Source: Oehlia diaphana
Taxonomy: Eukaryota; Glomeromycota; Glomeromycetes; Glomerales; Glomeraceae
Assembly (NCBI GenBank): GCA_003833135.1
Contig: QZLH01002109.1
Coordinates: 1 to 13,855, forward strand
Length of the DNA stretch: 13,855 nt
Reading direction: 5' to 3'
The notes under the pieces: model-generated
What the model saw: the letters and a program-made list of their open reading frames with translations, nothing else
Database searches by the model: none
Told to the model about the DNA's origin: nothing
Part shown: in pieces, positions 1 through 8,211 of the stretch
Layout: the number at the start of each line of letters is the position of its first letter
Numbering within the stretch: position 1 is the stretch's first letter
Position numbers and translations under genes: made by a program

Positions 1-277
1 AGGTGAGCCCATATTGTACAATAAAATGATAGTTTTTTATGTTAAATTCTATTAGTTCTCCATTAATATAATAATAATACTCATCACGAGAAATAATACC
101 TAAATACTTCCATCTATTAGGAGTATCATCATTCCTCACCGCCTCCCAAAGCCGTTTTGCCAAAGATTCAGGTCTCTTCTTGTAATTCCTGTAAGCTCGC
201 TGGATAACTGTTGCATAGAAATTCTCAAACTAATAGTTATATCGTTTTGCAATCAAGAATCCCCAAGATCGCTTCAT
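1..277 (-). pseudogene. IQ-motif protein fragment with an in-frame TAG, cut by the left edge
   Basis: Starting at ATG 277, the minus strand reads MKRSWGFLIAKRYNY, then TAG (232-230), then stays open in the same frame to the window edge. The continuation is FENFYATVIQRAYRNYKKRP, then SLAKRLWEAVRNDDTPNRWK, and later DEYYYYINGE. The stretch VIQRAYRNYKKR fits the IQ pattern IQxxxRxxxxR, a calmodulin-binding helix, so a calmodulin-like partner is possible, but this is inference. The run of about 75 codons after the stop is too protein-like to be chance. From memory, RPESLAKRLWEAVRNDGTP-like tails are common in Rhizophagus hypothetical proteins. The single stop suggests a pseudogene. Readthrough or an upstream intron are alternatives; I see no convincing splice site that removes the stop. 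The true 3' end is outside the window. Confidence 0.5.
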
Positions 278-579
278 GATAAAATAGTTATATATTAGAA
301 GATCTAACCTAGAATAGGCAGATCATGCATAACATATTTTTATCCCGCATAAATTTATGCAGGTGATACATTTCACAATCATACTAGGCGATCATGTATG
401 CAGAATTCATTTCGCAAAAAAAATAAAGTATAAGTTATACATTGCGCTTCTGGTTAAATGATATTAATCTTCAGTTAAAAGCAATAGTCTATAATTAAGA
501 TATTTCTTGAAATCAGCCAGTTAAACAAATGTGATTTTTGTACCATCTCTCAATCTTAATGCGGGCTGATTAAGATGGT
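278..579. other. Intergenic AT-rich spacer
   Basis: No reading frame here looks protein-coding. The only structured element is a hairpin at 553-576 with perfect 8-base arms (ATCTTAAT / ATTAAGAT) around an 8-base loop. It lies just beyond the stop of the upstream minus-strand gene, so in its 3' flank. A second, looser pairing (ACCATCT at 542-548 with AGATGGT at 573-579) overlaps it. No function can be assigned. Confidence 0.4.
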
Positions 580-1284
580 CTATAAATGGTAATAAGTTAT
601 TTGTGGAATATAAGCTGCCTCGAAATTTGGAGCACTTAGCATAGTATCTTTTGCCATAGTTACTTTAGCCAAAAGGTAAGCTTTATAGCCAGTTGAACGG
701 CCATCATAATCATATGATACTGATGCCAATTTATCCTTTTCTGAGTGTAAGGTAGATTGGAAGAAAAGCTCTAGACAGAGACGATTAATTTTAGCCTCTT
801 CTTGTAATATGTATTGTTTATATTGCCAGATCTGAAATTCCCTTCTATCAATAGATTCGAGAATTTCTTTTCTTCTTATATGTTCTTTTGAAATAGTATC
901 TTCATTGATACAGCTCTTAAAGTGGTTATCTTGATAGCAATTAGCTCTACTATAACCATTTTCAGGTATGAAAACTAAGGAGTCGCATACACTACAATAT
1001 ATGTAATTTGATGGAATACCATGGACTCTATCACTTCTTTCAATTAATTTTCCAAACATTTTAATATACCCATTCCCAGAAAGGATTCCACCCCTTGAAG
1101 AATGATGCTCTTCTAGTAGTTTCCTAAATGGATCATGAACACGAGAGCACTACATTTCTGATGTTTCGTGATCATGTCTATCTGCTAAAGGAAATAATTT
1201 TTCAAGTATTCTTGTATATTCATCAGAGCGTCCACTATTCCATGCCTCAACTAGCTTAGAATGGCCTCTACTATCTAAATCCAT
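580..1284 (-). pseudogene. Hypothetical Cys/His-rich protein interrupted by one in-frame TAG
   Basis: ATG at 1284 opens a frame reading MDLDSRGHSKLVEAWNSGRS and on to a TAG at 1152-1150 (codon 45). The same frame then continues CSRVHDPFRKLLEEHHSSRG without interruption into a 159-residue ORF that begins at 1059 and stops at 580. The total is 235 codons with one stop. After the stop there is a possible zinc-binding cluster, CSVCDSLVF ... CYQDNHFKSC, then a charged, probably helical stretch. I do not recognise the family by name. No consensus GT donor lies upstream that would use this TAG as an acceptor. I therefore favour a nonsense-mutated gene. Alternatives are stop readthrough, or translation only from the internal ATG at 1059. 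Confidence 0.55.
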
Positions 1285-1936
1285 ATTAGTATTTTGGTAG
1301 ATTATAATAGATTATACCGATTTTATAGTTTATAGCCAATTTTAGCTGATTTAGCAATATTATACTCTAATAAATATCAGATTCAAATTTACTGGCCCTC
1401 TCATTCAAGAACTTTGAGGTGGATATCTTTTTTTTTCTCACCCGCAGTCTTTAGATAAGGGGCGGGCTAAACTCAGATTTATTTTTATTAGATTATAAGC
1501 ATATCGGGATTATATAGGGTCATATCTCGGTTAAGCTAATTTTATATTTACATGCATATGCACAGCGCTTTCGGCTAAATCAGTTTGTGGCATGATGTAC
1601 TGTATATCGTATCACATGTGATCTCCACCAGTTCCTTGATAGTTCTGAGAGAGTTCCAGAAGCTGGCGAGTTTCCATAAATCACGAAATGATCAGTAAGG
1701 GGTAGTCTAATTTATTCGATAAGCAGTTGTATAGCATTTATAAGAATATATACTGTAGTTAAAAAAGGAGAAGGCCCAATGTAGGCAAAACTTTATTTGA
1801 TAAGCACATACAAACTGACTATAGTTAATACATAGGCAGATAAAAATAGCTAAAATGAAAGTGAACTATTTATTTTTTCACATTTTGATTTCTCTGACCC
1901 GCGGGTCAGCAAAGTCACGTGACTGTGGCACAGTAA
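1285..1936. other. Intergenic region with short palindromes
   Basis: No convincing coding frame on either strand. It holds three perfect palindromes: 12 bases at 1611-1622 (ATCACATGTGAT), 16 bases at 1894-1909 (CTGACCCGCGGGTCAG) and 12 bases at 1913-1924 (AGTCACGTGACT, containing the E-box core CACGTG). The last two lie within 50 bases of the stop of the next minus-strand gene, in its 3' flank. The words near 1555-1583 (GCATATGC, then CGGCTAAAT) recur in altered form at about 12150-12178, so part of this spacer is probably dispersed repeat. Confidence 0.4.
1894..1924. repeat. Two adjacent perfect palindromes, one with a CACGTG E-box core
   Basis: Positions 1894-1909 are a 16-base perfect palindrome and 1913-1924 a 12-base perfect palindrome around CACGTG, only three bases apart. 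CACGTG is the classical bHLH binding core in fungi. However, these sites lie downstream of the neighbouring minus-strand gene and far from any start codon seen here, so a regulatory role is only inferred. Confidence 0.4.
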
Positions 1937-2455
1937 CTATTCAAATTTTGCTTCTATAGTATCTATGTCATCCCAACTTAACTTGTATATTTGCGAAGCT
2001 GAAAATGACTTTATTAATTGTATCTTATCATACCCGATATCACTAAATAGATCATAAACTTTTCTTCCCCTTTCTATTCTTTTTTCAATGGCATTTTTCG
2101 AGAGATCACCTGGAAGCTGTTTTGTAACTTCCTTGACTAACAATCTCTGAGCCTTACGATCTCTATAATTACTTTTTTTGAACCTATCAAAAATTTTTTC
2201 AAGCTCCTTCCCAAACGAATAATATTTCTTAATAATCTCCTGATTCGTAGTTCTATTTTTGTCTTCAGCTGTGATGATTGCCTCATACAATTCAGTAAGG
2301 CTTCTGAGGTTAGCAATTGGAGGTTGTGTATCAGTGCTCGCAGAACTAGGCATTTTTAGCTCCTTAATAAGTCTCTTCAGAGTAGGTGAATCCCCATCAT
2401 TAGTTGTAGTCTTCTGCTTTTTGCTAGATGATTTTTCGGTAGAAGCAAGTTCCAT
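1937..2455 (-). CDS. H-domain protein, probably the C-terminal half of the RING gene upstream
   Basis: This 172-residue ORF opens with a Lys/Ser-rich linker (MELASTEKSSSKKQKTT), resembling a nuclear localisation stretch. It is followed by about 110 residues of predicted helix, including LYEAIITAEDKN, YYSFGKELEKIFDRF, KNAIEKRIERGRKVYDLF, YDKIQLIKSFSASQIYKLSW and DDIDTIEAKFE. The same helical pattern recurs in the genes at 4019-5131, 8212-9582 and 9984-11266 (for example IDKLQYIKTYSADTISKFT). This makes it a family repeated inside the window, called H-domain here. The ORF is in frame with the RING ORF ending at 2468. Only TAG plus four codons (NKRT) separate them, so I read the two as one gene split by a stop. 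From memory, RING-plus-H-domain proteins are frequent in Rhizophagus. Independent translation from ATG 2455 is possible. Confidence 0.6.
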   Translation of the reverse strand: MELASTEKSSSKKQKTTTNDGDSPTLKRLIKELKMPSSASTDTQPPIANLRSLTELYEAIITAEDKNRTTNQEIIKKYYSFGKELEKIFDRFKKSNYRDRKAQRLLVKEVTKQLPGDLSKNAIEKRIERGRKVYDLFSDIGYDKIQLIKSFSASQIYKLSWDDIDTIEAKFE

Positions 2456-2467
2456 AGTACGTTTATT

Positions 2468-3457
2468 CTATATGGTACTCAAGCCCTGGGTTTCAAAATT
2501 GTTGGTTACTGTTTCATCGTCGTCAGTTTCCATATCATCAGTTTCCGTATCATTAGTTGATGAACATATAGGGCACAGATTTCGTGAATTATCGATACAG
2601 TTGTAATGAACAATATGCTTGCAGGTTAAATATACGAGCAGTTTCGAAGGACCTTGAAGTTGAGGGGTGATTCGAAGAAAGCCTAGAGGAGGGAGGAATG
2701 AAGAAAGGTCTTCAGAGCATTTAGCGCATCTCAAAGTACTTTTGTTTTGCTGAGTTACTGGACCCTCGATCCCTAACATCTGTATAAATGGTGAAGATAG
2801 GGCAAATGTTCTCATTGAAGGTGAAATTCCACTCGATTGGAAGGTCACTCTGGGATCTGAATTGGAAATGATACCAGTTTCATCTAAGATGTTCACACTC
2901 TTTCCACAGTCAGGGGCTGGACATGCGCTTGGAGTGCCAAGAAAAAGTCTATTTTTAATACAGAGTCTGTGAAAAATATGTTCACAGCTAAGGTATGAGA
3001 ACGCCTTGAAAGGGAATATTAAAATGTCATTGCCATATTCAGAGCATGAACCTAGTTCTGGGAAATCAATATCTCTAACAGTTTTATCTTCGAGGCTTTT
3101 GAGAATATTATATCCAAGATTTCTAAGATTAACAAAAGAGGGTCTCTCAGATTCCGGAATACTGCTCTTTTCTCTATCACTATAATCGACTATGCTGTAT
3201 TGGAAAGGTAATAATAGATCACTATGATCTGCCTTCCCACATGAGCAGAATAATGTTCCATCTTTATGGATTTTTTCTGCACAAGTCCAGTGGATCATAT
3301 CACCACAAACATTTAAAATGAGCAATTTAGGCGGGTCTTCTATCAAAATGGGGATATCACATTCCATACATGGCCCATAATCTGGGATAGCTTCATTAGA
3401 TTTAATCGACGAAACATTCAGCTCTTCACGAAGAATATCATCTAGGAGGTGTTTCAA
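2468..3457 (-). CDS. Triple RING-like zinc-finger protein, start codon uncertain
   Basis: Counting from 3457, 329 residues carry three Cys/His modules. Module 1 has C30xxC33, C51, H56xxC59 and C71xC73. Module 2 has C138, C158xH160xxH163xxC166 and C179xxxxC184. Module 3 has C244xxC247, C279xH281xxH284xxC287 and C295xxC298, the best match to a RING finger. RING proteins typically act as E3 ubiquitin ligases; modules 1 and 2 are degenerate, so ligase activity is inferred. An acidic tail (ETDDMETDDDETV) follows. The codon at 3457 is TTG, and no in-frame ATG lies upstream before a stop, so the start has been lost, lies in an unseen exon, or is non-AUG. The frame ends at TAG (2470-2468) and continues in frame into the H-domain ORF below it. 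It is probably one gene of about 507 codons damaged at two points. Confidence 0.65.
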   Translation of the reverse strand: MKHLLDDILREELNVSSIKSNEAIPDYGPCMECDIPILIEDPPKLLILNVCGDMIHWTCAEKIHKDGTLFCSCGKADHSDLLLPFQYSIVDYSDREKSSIPESERPSFVNLRNLGYNILKSLEDKTVRDIDFPELGSCSEYGNDILIFPFKAFSYLSCEHIFHRLCIKNRLFLGTPSACPAPDCGKSVNILDETGIISNSDPRVTFQSSGISPSMRTFALSSPFIQMLGIEGPVTQQNKSTLRCAKCSEDLSSFLPPLGFLRITPQLQGPSKLLVYLTCKHIVHYNCIDNSRNLCPICSSTNDTETDDMETDDDETVTNNFETQGLSTI

Positions 3458-4018
3458 TATATGTAGTGCGAGTAATTTAAGGGCTTTGTTGCGTCCTGGC
3501 TGTACTTCATAAATATTTATATTTTGTGTATTGCTGATTGGACCATATTTATTTCATCAGTAGTGATCGCTTCCGTATTAACTAAGCTCGCTTGGTTCTC
3601 CATACCAGCTCACTGCTTACATATACCGTTTATGAGCATAGTGAATTATCGAGGCTGAAGACTGGTTTATATAGCATTTTTAAATCTCGTAGGAGAAAAC
3701 ATTCCTCAGATTTTTACCAGCAATTACACACCACATTTCATCATTCCGTTAATCCTTGCAAATCAATAAAAAATGATGAAGGATTAGCATATACACCCCA
3801 AACCCCATATGCGAAATAATGATTGCTGGCAAAAATATCTATACCCGAATATTGTTTTGTTAGTATGATAATAGTGTGGCCGAAGACATGACATGCAAAA
3901 ATAAAGTCAAAAAAATAATGTGAATATAAATGCTAATCTTACGTCGCATAGCCCCTATTCTTCAGCAAGAATTTTCCTGATATCTTCTGCACCGGGTGGT
4001 TGATCTTGCATGACTGGG
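3458..4018. other. Gene-poor spacer between the RING gene and the next minus-strand gene
   Basis: No supported gene. A 28-codon minus-strand ORF (ATG 3602 to TAA 3516, MENQASLVNTEAITTDE ...) lies just upstream of the RING frame and could be a remnant of its original 5' exon, but it is in a different frame. The stretch 3878-3990 is one copy of a direct repeat whose partner (5120-5254) covers the start region of the gene at 4019-5131. The short plus-strand frames here lack any recognisable protein pattern. Confidence 0.35.
3878..3990 (-). repeat. Direct repeat copy 1: leader-like sequence downstream of the gene at 4019-5131
   Basis: Two blocks match 5120-5254 in the same orientation. Block 3878-3905 matches 5120-5147 with one change in 28. 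Block 3940-3984 matches 5201-5245 with five changes in 45. All six differences are transitions. In copy 2 the first block spans the start codon of the neighbouring gene (ATGTCTCCGGCC on the minus strand). Here the equivalent ATGTCTTCGGCC is followed by non-coding sequence, so this looks like the promoter and start of a second, lost tandem gene copy. Confidence 0.6.
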
Positions 4019-5131
4019 TTACACCACTACCTTGAGTCCTTTCATCTTATACATACAACTCAAAAGATAAGATCCCTCCCAATATCGACCTACTATATTT
4101 TCTTTATGATTCGTCTTACATGATGGGCATATTGAAGACTTTGTTCTGCAATGATATACATCTTCAGTTTCATCAGAGGGTTTACTATGAAAAGATATAT
4201 CAGGATAGAGTTTTAAGACTTTATTGCAGGCCTGGACGTGGGTTGGATTATTGGGTTGAGGAATAGGTGGTACCACCTTTACCTTGGTATCCAATTTTTT
4301 CGAGCTGGAGGAATCACCTGAAGAATTGGAGACATGAGTTAATGGAATAGGTGCACGTTGCTGAAACCAAGGGTTTTGCTTGCTCCTCCAATACATTATC
4401 CTGATCGGATCCCTCTGGGACCTCGTCATCTTGTTCTTCATCCTTAGCTTCATCAGTAAATTCCATATTGGGTTTTTCAGTGAAGTGATCTATAATTGTT
4501 TGAATTTGAGGAACAGTAAATTTCGAAATAGTATCTGCACTATATGTTTTTATGTATTGAAGCTTGTCTATTCCTATTTTTTTGATAAATCGTCAATCCT
4601 CAAAGCTTTCTGTGTTTGCCTACATAAAGTTTTGCATTTAGTATTGGGAAGTTGTTTGATAATAAAATCGTATACCTGCCCTTTCGCTTTCTTTTCCCCA
4701 ACTTTGTTGCTGACCATAAAATCTTTATACATGCACTTGAATTCTCTAGCATAGAAACACCAACGCAAAGTTTCTTCTCTATTGGCTTTGATTGCTTTCT
4801 TTTCTGCACCGCATGCGGTTTCATAAAGACTAATAATATCAGGGTGGACCGCTCGCTCTTCATTTCTCTCTGCTAAAGAATTTGGGTGAACCAAGTTCGC
4901 TGAAATTTCAGTCACAGTTGGGAGGATGTGTTTTTCTTTCGTGGATGAATTAATTTCTTGAATCAAATCCTGTTCATTTTTTCGCTGAAGTTTTTTCTCT
5001 CTATTCCTTTGCCTAATCTCTTCACTAACCCTTTTCTTATGCTCCTCATTCAAGAAAGCGACTGTCTCTTTTTCCTCCGATGATTTATCTGAAGACACTA
5101 AAGCATGATCACTCACATTGGCCGGAGACAT
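4019..5131 (-). pseudogene. H-domain gene with C-terminal CPxC module, two compensating frameshifts
   Basis: I start at ATG 5131 (MSPANVSDHALVSS) because the direct repeat downstream preserves this ATG; ATG 5152 is in frame upstream. Order: a basic region similar to the duplicated gene to the right (FLNEEHKKRVSEEIRQRNRE versus FLLEAHKKIVSSEIKQRNKK); the H-domain (LYETACGAEKKA, LRWCFYAREFKCMYKDF, KAKGQVYDFIIKQLP); then a stop at 4576-4574 next to a 7-T run (4577-4583). One shifted base there restores IGIDKLQYIKTYSADTISKF, then VPQIQTIIDHF and an acidic linker. Between about 4380 and 4335 the original frame resumes and runs to TAA at 4019. It ends in ICPSCKTNHKENIVGRYWEG ... LLSC, probably zinc-binding. 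The two shifts cancel. The gene is decayed unless both are sequencing errors. No catalytic residues are apparent; a DNA-binding or scaffold role would be a guess. Confidence 0.65.
4889..4908 (+). repeat. Dispersed 20-bp exact repeat, copy 1
   Basis: The 20 bases AACCAAGTTCGCTGAAATTT recur exactly at 11338-11357. Here they lie inside the coding sequence of the H-domain gene (encoding ISANLVH on the minus strand). The other copy is non-coding and lies between two genes. The flanks do not match, so this is not simple gene homology. Confidence 0.55.
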
Positions 5132-5254
5132 GACATGCAAAAATAAATGCAAATCGAGTTAGAAAACAAAAACAGTGAGAATATATATATATGCGGATCC
5201 TACGTCGCACAGCCCCTATTCTTCGGCAAGAATTTCTCCGATATCGTACTGCGC
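5120..5254 (-). repeat. Direct repeat copy 2: leader and start region of the gene at 4019-5131
   Basis: This is the partner of 3878-3990. It holds the start codon of the H-domain gene at its left side. At its right side is a conserved 45-base block (5201-5245), which on the minus strand also reads as a short open tail, ILAEE followed by TAG. The middle (5148-5200) is diverged and AT-rich, with a TATATATATATA run at about 5181-5191 that could serve as a TATA element. Together the two copies bracket the gene. Confidence 0.6.
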
Positions 5255-5942
5255 ATAGTAATACTACGGCGCGATTTCACTTACCCGAAATTTTTTTATA
5301 TTCGGAAATTTGCTTTCGAATGACATTTGATCGTTCATAGTTAGTACATTAACATCCGTGTATACAAAACTGACATATACAGTATAATTTTTTTATTCCA
5401 ATACATTCACGCAATACTTTATTATTTTTTATTAGACTAACGTAGTCTACTTATTCGTAGATATTAAATGGGAAATAGAAAGTCACTAACTTACTATAAA
5501 ATATGAAATCAAAAGACTTAAAAAATTTTGAAAAAAATGCATCATTGGTGCACAAAATTGCGAGAGATTAAGGGATATTTTCAAAATTAACGAATTGTAA
5601 AAGGGACAGCCGGGATTATTAAATTTTATACGTTAATAGAAATATTATATTACATAAGGTGTTGCGAATTAACTGACATAAGTGTAATTGATATACTTTC
5701 GGAAATTTCGGAAATGCAGTATGTGCAGTTTGGACAGTATATGGCATTTGTGCAATCTCGGAACGCATCTACAAATAATGATACTAAGAAATAAATTTTT
5801 CAATTATGTCAGTAAGTTTTAAGGTTATGATTTTGAGCAAGTTTACCAATTTCGAAACCTAATAGTTTCACAAGGTCATAATATCACTTGCCATATGAAT
5901 CAGAATACATCAAGGTATATATAATTAATTATTAACTAAATA
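5255..5942. other. Long non-coding AT-rich spacer with a short inverted repeat
   Basis: I see no coding frame on either strand. A 10-base inverted pair, ACTGACATAA at 5672-5681 and TTATGTCAGT at 5804-5813, encloses about 120 bases. Its left arm lies in GTGTTGCGAATTAACTGACA. This could be the remains of a small non-autonomous DNA transposon, but no target-site duplication is clear. A further ACTGACATA occurs at about 5368. A 6-base-arm hairpin AGACTA-ACG-TAGTCT lies near 5444-5458. Confidence 0.35.
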
Positions 5943-7364
5943 CTAACTTTTTTGCCAAACCTGAATATCCTTAAAGTTTTTTTCCAACCAACGTTTTGCC
6001 AATTCCAAATCCGCATTGGTCTTAAAATACATGACCAAATTCTCATCATCTACCATATACCACCAACAGAATGATGATTGTAGTCCACTGTAACATTCAA
6101 TCAGATCCTTATTTTCCCAAGTATTTTTATGGAATATTTCAAGAGATTTCTTTCTGTTTGTGGGTTCGGGTCCAGAGCCAAAAGCAAAGGACTTATACTC
6201 TAAATCCAAAGGCATAAAATTCACTGCTTTCTCTCCTACTTTTAACTCTTTAAGATGACGAGATGTAGCTAAAAGTGGTATTATTTACAGTACTTTAATA
6301 ACTTGTAAAAAAGCAACAATATTACTTACAATTTGTCCAGAATCGTACTTCGACTATCCACCCTGCTTCCATTATTGGCTTTAAGGCTGGTTCGAAATCG
6401 CCATCACCAGCAACGAGAATCAATATTCCCGGATTTTTAATTTTAATAAGAGTATCAATCACCATAGAGACCGCAATCTCAGTATCAACACGTTTTTCTT
6501 TAGTATGTATCTTGTTGTCACAATCTTTAAACATTTCCCGATCATATATTTTAACCTCATATCCTTGATCTTCGATTTTTTTCCACAAAGAATCATTCGG
6601 TGGTGGTCTTGAACCAACAATCACCGGATTACTGCCCATTTGACGGTTACGTTGGAGGACAGTAAGTAAACATCCGAAATCAATACCAAACTGGCTCATG
6701 TAGTATGTCTTGTTGGCTTTGTCATAAATATGTTCAAGCGCGCCGACAACATATTTTCCCTCAATGACAACATTTGAGTGATCGACATAGACATGCACCA
6801 AACCGGTATTTGTAGTGGTTTCTACAGTACAAAGAAAGAGATGCTCAGTATAAGTAATAATAAATAATCCATTACAACTCACTTACCAGTTGCACCGGGT
6901 TGCTCTACGATAACGCGAATGTGTTTTTTGGGCGGGTTTGACGATAAGAAGCAGGAAAGAAAAGCACAAGGATAAGTGAGTATTCAGTATTATTGGCGAA
7001 TATGACACGGTGTGAGCAAGTGAAGACGAAAAAATTGTTATGACTCACCAGTATCAGGAGCTTTAACTGCAACTCGAACGTTGACTCCTCCAACGCCGGA
7101 AAAAGCATTTCCAATTGTTTGTGATGCATCAACTAATTCGTCATTTAACATTTCTTCTGAAACATCTTGGGTCGTGTTAACTCGCCACAGCCTGAGTCTA
7201 TCAGGATCAACTCCGGTAAAGTCATTTTGTTTTCTGTCCTTAATAACTACTTTGAGGTCGTCAATATAATTGCCAATTCCGATATCGACTTTGAATTTAG
7301 TATTTCTTCGTAGATCAAAACACCAAAGAGCAATTTGTGCACCAAGAATTTCAACAGGCATCAT
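5943..7364 (-). CDS. Crinkler N-terminal domain fused to a NYN (PIN-like) nuclease domain, four exons
   Basis: Exons 7364-7049, 6904-6887 (optional microexon), 6821-6330 and 6268-5943 join in frame through phase-1 GT-AG introns of 144, 65 and 61 bases, giving 383 residues (377 without the microexon). ATG 7364 is the first in-frame ATG; 7361 is an equal alternative. Residues 11-62 (IALWCFDL, FKVDIGIGNYIDDLKVVI, LRLWRV) match the ubiquitin-like Crinkler/CRN N-terminal domain, which in known CRN effectors precedes a toxic or enzymatic module. Residues about 118-275 match NYN, a metal-dependent PIN-like ribonuclease fold, with acidic positions D125 (VYVDHSNV), D224 (RVDTEIAVSM) and D251/D253 (VAGDGDFEP). 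A C-terminal region of about 108 residues, ending DIQVWQKS, is unrecognised. No frameshift or stop is seen. No signal peptide is visible. RNA cleavage is inferred from the fold, not shown. Confidence 0.82.
6887..6904 (-). other. Candidate 18-base cassette microexon in the Crinkler-NYN gene
   Basis: After intron 1, the first AG in the intron interior is GTAG at 6908-6905. It is followed by 18 bases encoding EQPGAT, then a consensus GTAAGT donor at 6886. Exon 1 ends ...ACTG before GTGAGT and this segment ends ...ACTG before GTAAGT, so both are phase 1. Inclusion or skipping therefore preserves the frame. In the same frame upstream of the AG the sequence reads PPKKHIRVIVEQPGATG, which resembles the end of a CRN domain. 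Confidence 0.55.
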
Positions 7365-7431
7365 CGTTTTACAAATATTACAAATAGACAAGATAGACGT
7401 TTGTGAGAACCTGTTACCCCTTTTTGTAGGG

Positions 7432-7441
7432 TTTATATAAA
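7432..7441 (-). promoter_or_regulatory. Possible TATA box for the Crinkler-NYN gene
   Basis: TTTATATAAA lies about 70 bases upstream of ATG 7364 on the minus strand. The element is self-complementary, so its orientation is not informative. Position and sequence are plausible, but AT-rich matches are common in this DNA. Confidence 0.3.
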
Positions 7442-7643
7442 TCGAAGATTGGTCTGACTCATCAGTTAATTAGTTACACAACTGACTTAATACAGATGTC
7501 TGTCACACCAGATTATAAAAATGACGTCTTACAGATCGGGATTTACATATCAGGTGATAAGCGAGAAAAATATTCACGGTACTTTATTAATATATGCAAG
7601 CGATAAAAAATAAATACAAGCGCGAGAGTACATGATAAAGCTT

Positions 7644-8135
7644 CTATGCTACAATTGCGAACTTGAGTTTATTGCTTGAAGTGTTGCAGGTAAGACAATA
7701 TTCCAACTTATCTTGAGAATACAATTTCGCTAATTCAGGATTATAAGGGAACTGATTCCCATTTTCGCAGTACCATGAGCCATGTAATCCTGGTTAACTC
7801 CACGGCTGAGGTGATGTAAAATCATAATTATCAATCCTTCTAAAACTATTTCAGAATTTCAAGTATGGGAAGTGCTCTAAGATGGATTTGATAATTAATT
7901 CTGGATCGGGTCTGACTTCAAAAGTTATAGGCCCTTTTTCTGGCTTCGAATTTATAACTTCAGCCCTGTGGGATTCATGTACTTCTGTTAGTTGCCATGG
8001 CTCATTTCCAGTTTGTTTTTTATATCTTTTGTATAATTTGGAACGAATCTTATCTGTCAAAATACTTAGTAATCCAATTAATTTGGTATGCCAATCCAGA
8101 TATTCAGCGGTTAGTATTTTATCAGACTCAGTCAT
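7644..8135 (-). pseudogene. Lineage-specific hypothetical protein with two in-frame stops
   Basis: ATG 8135 opens 94 codons (MTESDKILTAEYLDWHTKL, IRSKLYKRYKKQTGNEPW, PDPELIIKSILEHFPYLKF) and stops at TGA 7853-7851. The same frame resumes as NSFRRIDNYDFTSPQPWS, meets TAA at 7796-7794, and resumes again as PGLHGSWYCENGNQFPYNPE, ending KLEYCLTCNTSSNKLKF and IVA at TAG 7646-7644. The tail has a Cys pattern (YCEN ... YCLTC) consistent with a small zinc-binding module. I recall this architecture (LTAEYLxWHxKLTGL, ILEHFPFLKF) from Rhizophagus hypothetical proteins. CGA to TGA and CAA to TAA are the simplest origins of the stops, both C-to-T. The start lies 77 bases beyond the end of the next gene upstream. 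Function unknown. Confidence 0.6.
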
Positions 8136-8211
8136 TTTCCTTTTTATATGACTGCAAACAATTTAAATCATATAGACCTATTCATTCAAAAAAAAGATTA
8201 AAATTCTCAGA

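Noticed and set aside
553..576. Bacterial-type intrinsic terminator
   Set aside because: The hairpin is AT-rich without a following U-tract, and the window is eukaryotic.
2259..2606. 115-codon plus-strand ORF
   Set aside because: It runs antisense to the RING and H-domain ORFs and is a serine/valine-rich mirror of the linker; no domain pattern.
3592..3819. 75-codon plus-strand ORF
   Set aside because: It has no ATG at the stated start, no domain pattern, and lies in a spacer next to repeat sequence.
3878..5254. LTR retrotransposon with the H-domain gene as cargo
   Set aside because: The repeats are only about 113-135 bases, with a diverged middle; no reverse transcriptase, integrase, primer-binding site or target-site duplication was seen.
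6905..7132. Minus-strand 75-codon ORF overlapping exon 1 and intron 1 of the Crinkler-NYN gene
   Set aside because: It is in a different frame from the supported exons and has no recognisable pattern; explained by the intron model.
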